In this document: positions 16,558 to 24,055 of the stretch, one piece after another
Position numbering within the stretch: the first letter of the stretch is position 1
How the letters are laid out: every line of letters begins with the position of its first letter
From: JAJRQY01 sp965224435
Lineage (GTDB): Bacteria; Actinomycetota; Acidimicrobiia; Acidimicrobiales; SZUA-35
DNA: 64,000 nt
Direction: 5' to 3'
NCBI GenBank assembly: GCA_965224435.1
Contig: OZ245048.1
Span: forward strand, 2,604,001-2,668,000
Program-made: the position numbers and the translations under genes
The notes under the pieces: model-generated
What the model was told of the DNA's origin: nothing
What the model saw: the letters and a program-made list of their open reading frames with translations, nothing else
The model's database searches: none

Positions 16558-17736
16558 TCAACTACCAGCCTGTAGGGCTTGGGCAAGGTCGGCCAGAATG
16601 TCCGCTTCGTCTTCGATGCCAACCGAGAGTCGGACCAAGTCATCCGGAACCTCCAGCGGCGATCCCTCAGCCGAGGCGTGGGTCATGACACCGGGGTGTT
16701 CGATAAGCGATTCCACCGCGCCAAGCGACTCAGCCAGGATGAACAGTTCGGTTGACTCGATGATTCGCATTGCCGCGTCACGACCGCCGGCTGCCCGGAA
16801 GCTAACCATGCCCCCAAAACCCGACATTTGTTTCTTGGCAATCTCGTGTCCGGCATGACTGGCCAGGCCCGGGTACATCACCTCAGCAACGGATTCGTGG
16901 CCATCCAGCAGACCTACCACGGCCGCCGCGTTCGTGAGGTGTCGGTCCATTCGTACCGCCAACGTCTTGGCTCCCCGCAAGGTGAGGTACACGTCCCACG
17001 GTCCGCGAACCGCGCCGACTGAGTTCTGAATGAACCGAAGATGGGTATCGATCTGGGCCTCGTTGGTGGCAACGAAACCGCCAACGGTGTCGCTGTGCCC
17101 ACCCAGATACTTGGTGGTCGAGTGCACCACGATGTCCGCTCCATGGTTGAGCGGCTGCTGGAGGTACGGGGTGGCGAAGGTGTTGTCGGCAACGAGCAGT
17201 GCGCCATTGTCATGCGCAACCTTGGACACCGCAGCAATGTCAAAGATGTTCAGGAGCGGATTGGTTGGGGTTTCTAGCCAAACAATCTTGGTCTTTTCTG
17301 GCCAGCTATTGGCCAGCGCAGCAGGGTCGGTCAGGTCATGGGCCGACCAGGTAATTCCGACCTTACCGAAGACCTTGGAAATGAGTCGGAAGGTACCGCC
17401 ATACGCATCGTTGCCCATGACGACATGATCGCCAGGGTCCAACATGCGCAGGATGGCATCTTCGGCGGCCAGACCCGATGAGAAGTCGACACCGAAGGCT
17501 GCTTCTTCTAGCGAGGCGAAGGCCCGCTCCAGCGCAGTACGGGTTGGGTTGCCGGTCCGGGCGTATTCGTAACCTGAGTGCTTGCCGACGGCATCTTGAG
17601 CAAAAGTTGAGGTCTGAAAGACGGGGACGGTGACGGCGCCCGTAATGGGTTCGGGGTCTTGCCCAACATGAATGGCTCGGGTGCTGAAGCCAAACGTCGG
17701 CGTGTCATCGGATGTGTCGTCTGGGGTGCTGCTCAT
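16558..17736 (-). CDS. cystathionine gamma-synthase/gamma-lyase
   Basis: PLP-dependent Cys/Met metabolism enzyme, 392 residues. It begins with FGFSTRAIHVGQDPEPITGAV; the PLP-phosphate site is DFSSGLAAEDAIL, the aspartate is in LLVADNTFATPYLQQPL, and the Schiff-base lysine is in HSTTKYLGGHSDTVGG. EYARTGNPTRTALE is also standard. The four-base ATGA overlap with the cystathionine beta-synthase gene strongly favours the gamma-lyase role (cystathionine to cysteine), but MetB-type synthase activity cannot be excluded because actinobacterial enzymes often do both. Confidence 0.92.
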   Translation of the reverse strand: MSSTPDDTSDDTPTFGFSTRAIHVGQDPEPITGAVTVPVFQTSTFAQDAVGKHSGYEYARTGNPTRTALERAFASLEEAAFGVDFSSGLAAEDAILRMLDPGDHVVMGNDAYGGTFRLISKVFGKVGITWSAHDLTDPAALANSWPEKTKIVWLETPTNPLLNIFDIAAVSKVAHDNGALLVADNTFATPYLQQPLNHGADIVVHSTTKYLGGHSDTVGGFVATNEAQIDTHLRFIQNSVGAVRGPWDVYLTLRGAKTLAVRMDRHLTNAAAVVGLLDGHESVAEVMYPGLASHAGHEIAKKQMSGFGGMVSFRAAGGRDAAMRIIESTELFILAESLGAVESLIEHPGVMTHASAEGSPLEVPDDLVRLSVGIEDEADILADLAQALQAGS

Positions 17737-19103
17737 GCGTTGCTTCTTTCGGAGAGGAAGGACAAGACGTCGGCGCGGGCAAGAACGGTTCGAGGGCGGC
17801 CGCCGTCAAGGACAAGCAGTGCCGAAGAAAGGTCCAGGAGTTGCACGACCAACTCAACCGATTGGCCGATGCCAATGGTTGGAAGCCGGGGGCTCATGAC
17901 CTCTTCGACGGAGCGATCAAGCACACCACCGTCGCTGAAGGCCGCTTCCATGATTCGAAGTTCGTCGATTGATCCCATAACCTCGGCTGCGGCCAATGGC
18001 ATCTCATTCTTGGCCACCGGCAGCTGAGACACATCGTGTTCTCGCATCAGCGCCACGACTGAGCGAACCGAATCATCGGGCTTGGCGTACAGCAGGGGCG
18101 GGATGTCGCCGTGGCGCTGGTCCAGCACGTCTCGAACGACTGGTCCATCTTCGCTCAAGAAGCCAAAGCCTGCCATCCATTCATCGTTGAAAACAGTCGA
18201 CAGATAGCCGCGACCCGAATCAGGGGTGAGCACAACAACAAGGTCATCTTTTGTCAGCCCCCGTGCCACTTCGAGCGCGGCGTAGACAGCTGTGCCTCCA
18301 GATCCTCCAATGAGGATGCCCTCTTCTTCGGTGACGGTTCGTGCCATCAGGAAGGAGTCAAGGTCCGACACCGGCACAACCTTGTCAACGACTTCTCGGT
18401 GATAGGTGGTCGGCCAGAAATCTTCGCCGACCCCTTCAACCAGGTAGGGCCGTCCCGAGCCTCCGGAGTACACCGATTGGTCAGGGTCTCCTGCGATTAC
18501 CTGAATATCGGGGTTCTGTTCCTTGAGGTAGCGACCGACACCACTGATGGTTCCCCCGGTACCTGCTCCGGTGACGAAGTGGGTGATCTTCCCGTCGGTC
18601 TGACGCCAGATTTCTGGCCCCGTTGACTGGTAGTGGGCTTCCGGGTTCCAATTGTTGTCGTACTGATTCGGACGGAAAGACCCGGGAGTTTCTGCTACCA
18701 ACCGTTCAGCAGTGGAGTAGTAGGAAGCCGGATCCTCCGGAGCCACCGCTACCGGGCAAACAATCACCTCGGCTCCGTAAGCCCGCAGAAGGTCGATCTT
18801 CTCGACACCGACCTTGTCGGTACACACAAAGATGCATTTGTAATCGCGTTGGGCGGCCACGATGGCCAAGCCAACGCCGGTATTGCCCGACGTTGGTTCG
18901 ATAATGGTGCCGCCGGGCTTGAGCAGGCCATCTCGTTCGGCCGCGTTGATCATGGCCAAGGCGGCTCGATCCTTGGATGAGCCGCCCGGGTTATATGTCT
19001 CGTATTTCATTACCACGGGGCAGTCGATGCCCCTGGTGACTCGTCGCAAGCGAACGAGCGGCGTATTGCCAATGAGGTCCAGTACTGAGTCGGCTATCTC
19101 CAT
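17733..19103 (-). CDS. cbs: cystathionine beta-synthase with C-terminal CBS pair
   Basis: Condenses serine and homocysteine to cystathionine in reverse transsulfuration. At 456 residues it has a fold-type II PLP core, ILDLIGNTPLVRL-like at residues 8-20, catalytic Lys44 in NPGGSSKDRAA, TSGNTGVGLA, and GTGGTISGVGRYLKEQNP. The C-terminal third carries two CBS motifs (HGDIPPLLYAKPDDSVRSVVALMREHDVSQLPV and VEEVMSPRLPTIGIGQSVELVVQLL), a possible adenosyl ligand site. There is no N-terminal heme domain, as expected in bacteria. The start ATG is 6 nt after a TAGGTT -10 box (19110-19115 on the complementary strand) without a ribosome site, so the mRNA looks leaderless. First gene of a three-gene unit. 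Confidence 0.93.
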   Translation of the reverse strand: MEIADSVLDLIGNTPLVRLRRVTRGIDCPVVMKYETYNPGGSSKDRAALAMINAAERDGLLKPGGTIIEPTSGNTGVGLAIVAAQRDYKCIFVCTDKVGVEKIDLLRAYGAEVIVCPVAVAPEDPASYYSTAERLVAETPGSFRPNQYDNNWNPEAHYQSTGPEIWRQTDGKITHFVTGAGTGGTISGVGRYLKEQNPDIQVIAGDPDQSVYSGGSGRPYLVEGVGEDFWPTTYHREVVDKVVPVSDLDSFLMARTVTEEEGILIGGSGGTAVYAALEVARGLTKDDLVVVLTPDSGRGYLSTVFNDEWMAGFGFLSEDGPVVRDVLDQRHGDIPPLLYAKPDDSVRSVVALMREHDVSQLPVAKNEMPLAAAEVMGSIDELRIMEAAFSDGGVLDRSVEEVMSPRLPTIGIGQSVELVVQLLDLSSALLVLDGGRPRTVLARADVLSFLSERSNA

Positions 19104-19143
19104 CCAGCCAACCTAGCCACTGGATTGCTTGCACGGCGGAACG

Positions 19144-21888
19144 CTAGCTGGAAGCAGCCAAAAGCTGTGCACTGCTCGGCATAGCTACCGACACATCAGC
19201 CTGGGGTTGCATGTCTCCAGCACCCAGATCAACGGCTTCGGCAATGCGATAGCGACCTGACGGGTCCTGCACGAGCCAGAGCATGCCATGACGCCGTTCG
19301 GCCGGGCGGATCCCGACTAGTTCGGCATGAGCATTCAGCAGGCGCCGCTCGGGGTGATCAACGGTGATGGCCAACGTCACCGGCGATTCATCATTAACAG
19401 CCGTGACCTTCACCAGTTCTGGGCCTTGACCAATGATGCTCAGCCCAGCCTTGCGCAGTCGCTGATTGTGGCTCTCAAGTTCGGAGAACAATGGGGTTTC
19501 GGAGACAAAGACTGTTTCCAGCTCGGCCTCATCCGGGTCGGTTTGGAAAGCGAACTCAGCTCGCAGAAGTCCATTAACGATCCGACGCCACTCCGGCGAC
19601 TGCCGTTCTTCGGCGAACGTAGCGGACAACGGACGGCCAATCGGAAGCATCTCTCGCCACTTGAATCCAGTCTTGACCGGAGCGTCTGTGCTGCTTGATC
19701 CGGACCGGTTCGTGTTGATGTTCGCTGGGTCAATAGGTGTGGACTCACCGGCTAGCCGGACTTCAAGTAGCGCTGACGCATCAGCGAGAACCTGGGGGTC
19801 AGCGTCCTCCGCAGATCGGAACAGGGCTGGGTTGCCTGCAAACTCTGTCCCGACAATTCGTTGGCCGAGAACAACCGGACGCAGCAACCACGTGCCAACC
19901 ATCATCTCGACGACAACAGCAGCAGCTACGGCTACGCCGAGTCGACGAGCAATATCGAGGTCGCCTGCGAGAAACCCCAGGCCGACAAGGGCAGTGACTC
20001 CCAATCCAAACATTGCTGCTCGTCCTTCCCGGTGCAGGGCCGAGGTGACTAGCTCATTGCGATCGTTAGCCAAGGCTTCGGAAATGTCGTCTCCGTCAGA
20101 TGTCGGGAGGCCAGCTGTCGCCGGGCCGGTTGCTAGGTCGGCCTCTAGGCCGGACGTAATACGTCGAACAAAGCCGATCTCAAAGAGCCCAATCCCAACA
20201 CTCAACACGAGAACTGCAACCTGGAGTTCTGAGGCTCCAACGTCACCAGCAACAACCCGGTAGACACCAAGAACTGCTCCAAGACCAAGGAAGCGCAGGG
20301 CGACAGTGGCCGCAGCCATGCGGATGTCGCCGACCAGAACCAGGATCGCCAGTCCACCAGAAACAGCGAGCAAGACAATCATGATCCACAAGCTGCGATT
20401 AGCGCTGGCAGCAACAAGTGCAGCTTCAACTGGAGCGCCGCTGAGCTCGACGGTAAAGACTTCGCCTCCGGATGTTTCCAGCTGCCCAATCAGGTTCTGC
20501 GCAGCCTCAGATCGAGCTGTCACCGTTGGTGTCACGATGGCCACGATCGAGTCACCCTGCACGAAGAGGGTCGAATCAGTTTCAGCCATCAACTCACCGG
20601 CGACGAAACGGCCGGTCGAGGTTTGTACCCAGCCAACGGTTTGCAGTTCGGAGACCGAGGATGACCAGGCAGAGATCTCCGTAGAACTCGCGGTTGCTGG
20701 GATTCCAGCCAGGATGGCGGAGCTTGGATCGCCGCCAAGCTCGATGAGCTGTTCGGATACTCGTCGAGAAGAAACACCAGAAGACAAGGCCGACTCATCC
20801 AATAGGTCCGAGCTTGGCACTCGGATAGCAAAGAGGCCAAGGCCAAGAAGGAAGCAGGCAAAACCGCCAAGGACGGCGATAGGAAAGTCTCGACCATCGG
20901 GGAGTTCGGAGCTAAAGACTCCTTCGTCGTTGGTGGGAACTCGTTCAAGGGTCGAGAGAAGTGCTGGTAACGCACCAAGAGTGATGACGGCGGCAATGAC
21001 CCCACCGGCAGCAACAACTGAAGCCGTTGCTCGACCGGTGCCGAGTAGTTCAAGGAACAGTGCGGTCACAATCAGGCCGCCGAAGAGGAGGCCAGTTTCG
21101 GGCAGAAGGTGGCGCACCGAGTTGCGGATCGCTGCTGCTTGATCTTCACCAATCGGATTCTTAAACCATTCCAGCAGGCGCAAGGTCAGGACCGTCGAGA
21201 CGAGAACTGCGACCAGAACTGCCGGAACCGCTGTTGTTGCAAGTGTGCCGTCGAACTTGCCAGCAATCTGGCTACCAACCAATCCACCGAGCAGGGTCGA
21301 CAGTCCGACGGTGCCTCCGGCTGCTATTCCGAGCTGGCCGCCAAAGGCCAACGTGATGACTGCGGTGAGCAGTAGTACAACGGGGACGACTGCCACTACG
21401 GTGCTGCGATTCAGGCGACTAAGTAGATCTTGATCGGCCACGGTGCGGCCACCGAGGGCCACGTGGGCATCAGGCAAGCTGCTGGCCACCACGCTGCGTA
21501 TGGCGGCAACGACGTTCTCATCGGCTTCGGGTGCGAGGGCAACATGCAGAGCAATACGGCCAGAGGGGGCGAGCTCGGCCGTCACCGCGGCGACTCCGGG
21601 CAGGTCCCGAAGGGCAGGAATGACCAACCGCTCCATTGTTGGGTCGGCGGACTCGACGCCGGAGACGAGTAAAGCAACATCTGGGAGTTCCGATGGATCC
21701 CAGACTCCTGAGGTATAGGGCTCCCCAACGAGTGGACGCGGTGCGTCGATGGTGGCCAATGCTGAGCCCGCGACGAAGAGCAGGAGGACTGAAGCTAGAA
21801 GAAGGGTGACAAACCGCCTAAAGAAGGCCGGAGTCGACAAGTAGGCCGAACGACGGCTTGGCGAAATGATCTTTGGAGATGGTGACAC
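19144..21888 (-). CDS. RND/MMPL-superfamily-like membrane protein
   Basis: A 914-residue polytopic membrane protein. An N-terminal TM at about 24-46 is followed by an extracytoplasmic domain of about 110 residues, a run of TM helices (about 165-320), a second extracytoplasmic domain (about 375-505), further helices (about 510-700), and a cytoplasmic C-terminal region of about 200 residues. This twofold TM-loop-TM arrangement is that of RND/MMPL exporters. I do not see the strongly conserved charged motifs of MmpL lipid transporters, so the substrate is unknown. The GTG start has GAGG 8 nt upstream. It shares the divergent region with the DUF937 gene, where a 22-bp dyad lies. Confidence 0.7.
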   Translation of the reverse strand: MSPSPKIISPSRRSAYLSTPAFFRRFVTLLLASVLLLFVAGSALATIDAPRPLVGEPYTSGVWDPSELPDVALLVSGVESADPTMERLVIPALRDLPGVAAVTAELAPSGRIALHVALAPEADENVVAAIRSVVASSLPDAHVALGGRTVADQDLLSRLNRSTVVAVVPVVLLLTAVITLAFGGQLGIAAGGTVGLSTLLGGLVGSQIAGKFDGTLATTAVPAVLVAVLVSTVLTLRLLEWFKNPIGEDQAAAIRNSVRHLLPETGLLFGGLIVTALFLELLGTGRATASVVAAGGVIAAVITLGALPALLSTLERVPTNDEGVFSSELPDGRDFPIAVLGGFACFLLGLGLFAIRVPSSDLLDESALSSGVSSRRVSEQLIELGGDPSSAILAGIPATASSTEISAWSSSVSELQTVGWVQTSTGRFVAGELMAETDSTLFVQGDSIVAIVTPTVTARSEAAQNLIGQLETSGGEVFTVELSGAPVEAALVAASANRSLWIMIVLLAVSGGLAILVLVGDIRMAAATVALRFLGLGAVLGVYRVVAGDVGASELQVAVLVLSVGIGLFEIGFVRRITSGLEADLATGPATAGLPTSDGDDISEALANDRNELVTSALHREGRAAMFGLGVTALVGLGFLAGDLDIARRLGVAVAAAVVVEMMVGTWLLRPVVLGQRIVGTEFAGNPALFRSAEDADPQVLADASALLEVRLAGESTPIDPANINTNRSGSSSTDAPVKTGFKWREMLPIGRPLSATFAEERQSPEWRRIVNGLLRAEFAFQTDPDEAELETVFVSETPLFSELESHNQRLRKAGLSIIGQGPELVKVTAVNDESPVTLAITVDHPERRLLNAHAELVGIRPAERRHGMLWLVQDPSGRYRIAEAVDLGAGDMQPQADVSVAMPSSAQLLAASS

Positions 21889-21980
21889 GAGGCAAACCTC
21901 TGGCTACCAACTCCGCCCGGTGGGTAGCGTAGCCGACGCCTACAGTGAGATGAAAGGACCTTTCCAAGTTTTTCTCACAT

Positions 21981-22002
21981 TCGGTAGTTGGACGACTACC
22001 GA
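21981..22002. promoter_or_regulatory. dyad operator in the divergent region before the DUF937 gene
   Basis: TCGGTAGT (21981-21988), spacer TGGACG, ACTACCGA (21995-22002): perfect 8-bp arms. It ends 9 bp before a TAGGCT -10 candidate (22012-22017), covering the -35 area of the rightward promoter, the expected place for repressor binding. No regulator gene is adjacent. Confidence 0.55.
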
Positions 22003-22046
22003 CTTGCGGCCCTAGGCTTGGAGTTTGGCGACGAAAGGGCCAGAAC

Positions 22047-22688
22047 ATGTCAGGTTTATTGGATGGATTGATGGGTCAGCTCGGAGAAAGCGGTGTCTCC
22101 CAGATCGCCAAGTCTCTTGGGGTCGACGAAAGTTTGGCCAGCGGCGCCATTGGAATGGCATTGCCTGCCATTCTCGGAGGGCTAGCGAACAACAGCCAGA
22201 GTGCTGGCGGAGCTCAATCACTGGCCACGGCCCTTGACGGTCACGACGATTCGATCTTTGGCAGTCTGGGATCCCTGCTCGGAGGCGGTGGTGACGGAGC
22301 CAAGATTCTTGGCCATGTGCTCGGCGCCAAACAGGGCTCGGTCGAGCAGAACCTGGTCGGCCAGTCCGGCATGAACGCCAGCATGATCGCCAAGCTCCTT
22401 CCGATCTTGGCTCCACTCGTTATGGGTTACTTATCCAAGCAACGCTCATCCGGTGGCCTCGATGCCAGTGGTTTGGGCTCGATGCTTAGCCAGGAACACC
22501 AGGCCAGCCAGAAGAAGTCCCCCGGCCTTGGTGGGCTTGCGTCCATCTTGGATGCTGACGGAGATGGCTCGATCATGGATGACGTGATCGGTATGGCTAC
22601 CGGTGGCGGTGGAGCTGGTGGCGCCGTCGGTGGTGCTAAGCCAAAGGGCGGCCTCGGCGGTCTGCTTGGCAAGATCCTGGGACGCTAA
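22047..22688 (+). CDS. DUF937 (YidB-like) protein with calcium-loop-like motif
   Basis: A 213-residue Gly-rich protein. The N-terminal half, LMGQLGESGVSQIAKSLGVDESLASGAIGMALPAILGGLA and the following repeat SIFGSLGSLLGGGGDGAKILGHVLG, is the DUF937 helical repeat of YidB-type proteins. Near residues 169-179 is DADGDGSIMDD, matching the DxDxDGxxxDD spacing of an EF-hand or dockerin calcium loop, followed by a Gly/Ala-rich tail. There is no signal peptide. The ATG has AAAGGG upstream. Function of DUF937 is unknown; a heterologous link to envelope homeostasis is speculative. An 18-bp gap separates it from the next small membrane gene, so they may be co-transcribed. Confidence 0.75.
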   Translation: MSGLLDGLMGQLGESGVSQIAKSLGVDESLASGAIGMALPAILGGLANNSQSAGGAQSLATALDGHDDSIFGSLGSLLGGGGDGAKILGHVLGAKQGSVEQNLVGQSGMNASMIAKLLPILAPLVMGYLSKQRSSGGLDASGLGSMLSQEHQASQKKSPGLGGLASILDADGDGSIMDDVIGMATGGGGAGGAVGGAKPKGGLGGLLGKILGR

Positions 22689-22705
22689 GCCTCAAAAAGC
22701 GAAAC

Positions 22706-23110
22706 ATGCTTTCTCCCACACTGGACACCGTTCGCTTGTTCATTCATGTTCTGGCCGCCGCCATCTGGGTCGGCGGCCAGTTCGCGCTCGCTGGTGCACT
22801 GCCCGGCTTGCGAAGGGTTGGGCCCGACGCAAGCAAGGCTGCGGCCAATGGCTTTGCCCGAGTGGCCTGGCCTGCATTCGGGGTTGCCGTTGTCACGGGG
22901 ATGTGGGGAGTCTTCGCCAGCGGCGACACATCCAGTGCATATATGGCCGTGCTTGGCATCAAGGTTCTTCTTGTCGTCGCTGCTGGAGGTTCAGCCTTTG
23001 CCCACGCGTTGACAACGAATCGAGGAATCAAGGCAGCAACCGGAGCCCTCGGCGGCCTGTTCAGTCTCGCCATTGTTTTCCTTGGGGTACTTCTGACAAC
23101 CCACGGCTGA
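22706..23110 (+). CDS. small four-helix membrane protein, CopD-like
   Basis: A 134-residue integral membrane protein with four hydrophobic segments (about 8-28, 48-66, 78-100, 112-131). The first helix contains LFIHVLAAAIWVGGQF, the histidine-plus-WxGG pattern common to CopD/DUF2269-type membrane proteins, where the histidine can ligate heme or metal. It follows the DUF937 gene by 18 bp on the same strand. The copper link is only by motif similarity, and no copper chaperone or CopC gene is nearby, so I call only the fold class. Confidence 0.6.
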   Translation: MLSPTLDTVRLFIHVLAAAIWVGGQFALAGALPGLRRVGPDASKAAANGFARVAWPAFGVAVVTGMWGVFASGDTSSAYMAVLGIKVLLVVAAGGSAFAHALTTNRGIKAATGALGGLFSLAIVFLGVLLTTHG

Positions 23111-23137
23111 CCACATAGCAGCGCCACCTGCTATGAA

Positions 23138-24055
23138 GTGGCGATGGCACCCAATCCAGCCACACCTCCGACCGACCCAGCTAACACCCGCGATTTTGTC
23201 AAGGGCCTGAGATGTTGGAATGACCCGGTTGACCCCAAGCCACTGGGTGGCGGCACCACCAACACCAACTTCACGGTTGAGCATGGTGGCCGCACCTTTG
23301 TCGTTCGAGTCGGCGACGACATGCCCCTGCATGGAATTATCCGCAGTCACGAAGCGGCGACCTGCCGAGCCGCTCATGCCTGTGGAGTCTCCCCCGAGAT
23401 CATCCATCACGAGCCTGGCGCATTGGTCATGACGTTCATCCAGGCCAAGACGCTGAGCAAGGCCGATGTCGCCCAACCGAAGATGCTCGAACGCATCGCG
23501 AAGCTATTGCGGCAATGTCACACAGACATGCCAGGAAAGCTCACCGGCGCCAGCCTGATGTTTTGGGTCTTTCAAGTCAACCGCCAGTACCTCGTGACCA
23601 TCGCTCAGGGCACATGTCGAATGGCCGCCCGGTTGGCCGAACTCGCAGAGATCAACCAAGACCTCGAACGACAGCTCGGCCCAATCCAGCCGACCTTCTG
23701 CCACAATGACCTGCTCCCGGCCAACATTCTCGACGATGGTGAGAAGCTCTGGTTGTTGGACTGGGAGTACGCCGGATGGAACACCCCATTGTTCGACCTG
23801 GCCAATCTGGCTTCCAACGCTGATCTCGACACCACCCAGACGTACGTCCTGATCGAGTCCTATCTGCAACGCTCACCATCGGGCCGTGAGCAATCGAGTG
23901 TGCGGGTCCTGGCCTGTGCATCACTGCTGAGAGAGCTGCTCTGGAGCCTGGTGCAGGAACAACACTCCTCGCTCGACTTCGACTTTGAGACCTACAGCGA
24001 CGGACAACTGTCCAGCTTTCGCAACGCCTACCAACAGCTTGGGGCCTCGCTATGA
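23138..24055 (+). CDS. choline kinase/aminoglycoside phosphotransferase-family protein
   Basis: Cytoplasmic kinase-fold protein of 305 residues. Choline-kinase-type motifs: GGGTTNTNFTVEHGGRTFVVRVGDD (nucleotide loop), the Brenner motif CHNDLLPANILDD near residue 188, and LWLLDWEYAGWNTPLFDLANL, giving the catalytic Asp and the metal-binding Asp. Annotated from a GTG at 23138; an ATG two codons later (23144) is equally possible. The stop overlaps the start of the flavoprotein gene by four bases (ATGA). Pairing with a dimethylglycine-dehydrogenase-like gene suggests a role in choline or methylamine-related metabolism, for instance phosphorylating a choline-like substrate, but this is inference. 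Confidence 0.85.
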   Translation: MAMAPNPATPPTDPANTRDFVKGLRCWNDPVDPKPLGGGTTNTNFTVEHGGRTFVVRVGDDMPLHGIIRSHEAATCRAAHACGVSPEIIHHEPGALVMTFIQAKTLSKADVAQPKMLERIAKLLRQCHTDMPGKLTGASLMFWVFQVNRQYLVTIAQGTCRMAARLAELAEINQDLERQLGPIQPTFCHNDLLPANILDDGEKLWLLDWEYAGWNTPLFDLANLASNADLDTTQTYVLIESYLQRSPSGREQSSVRVLACASLLRELLWSLVQEQHSSLDFDFETYSDGQLSSFRNAYQQLGASL

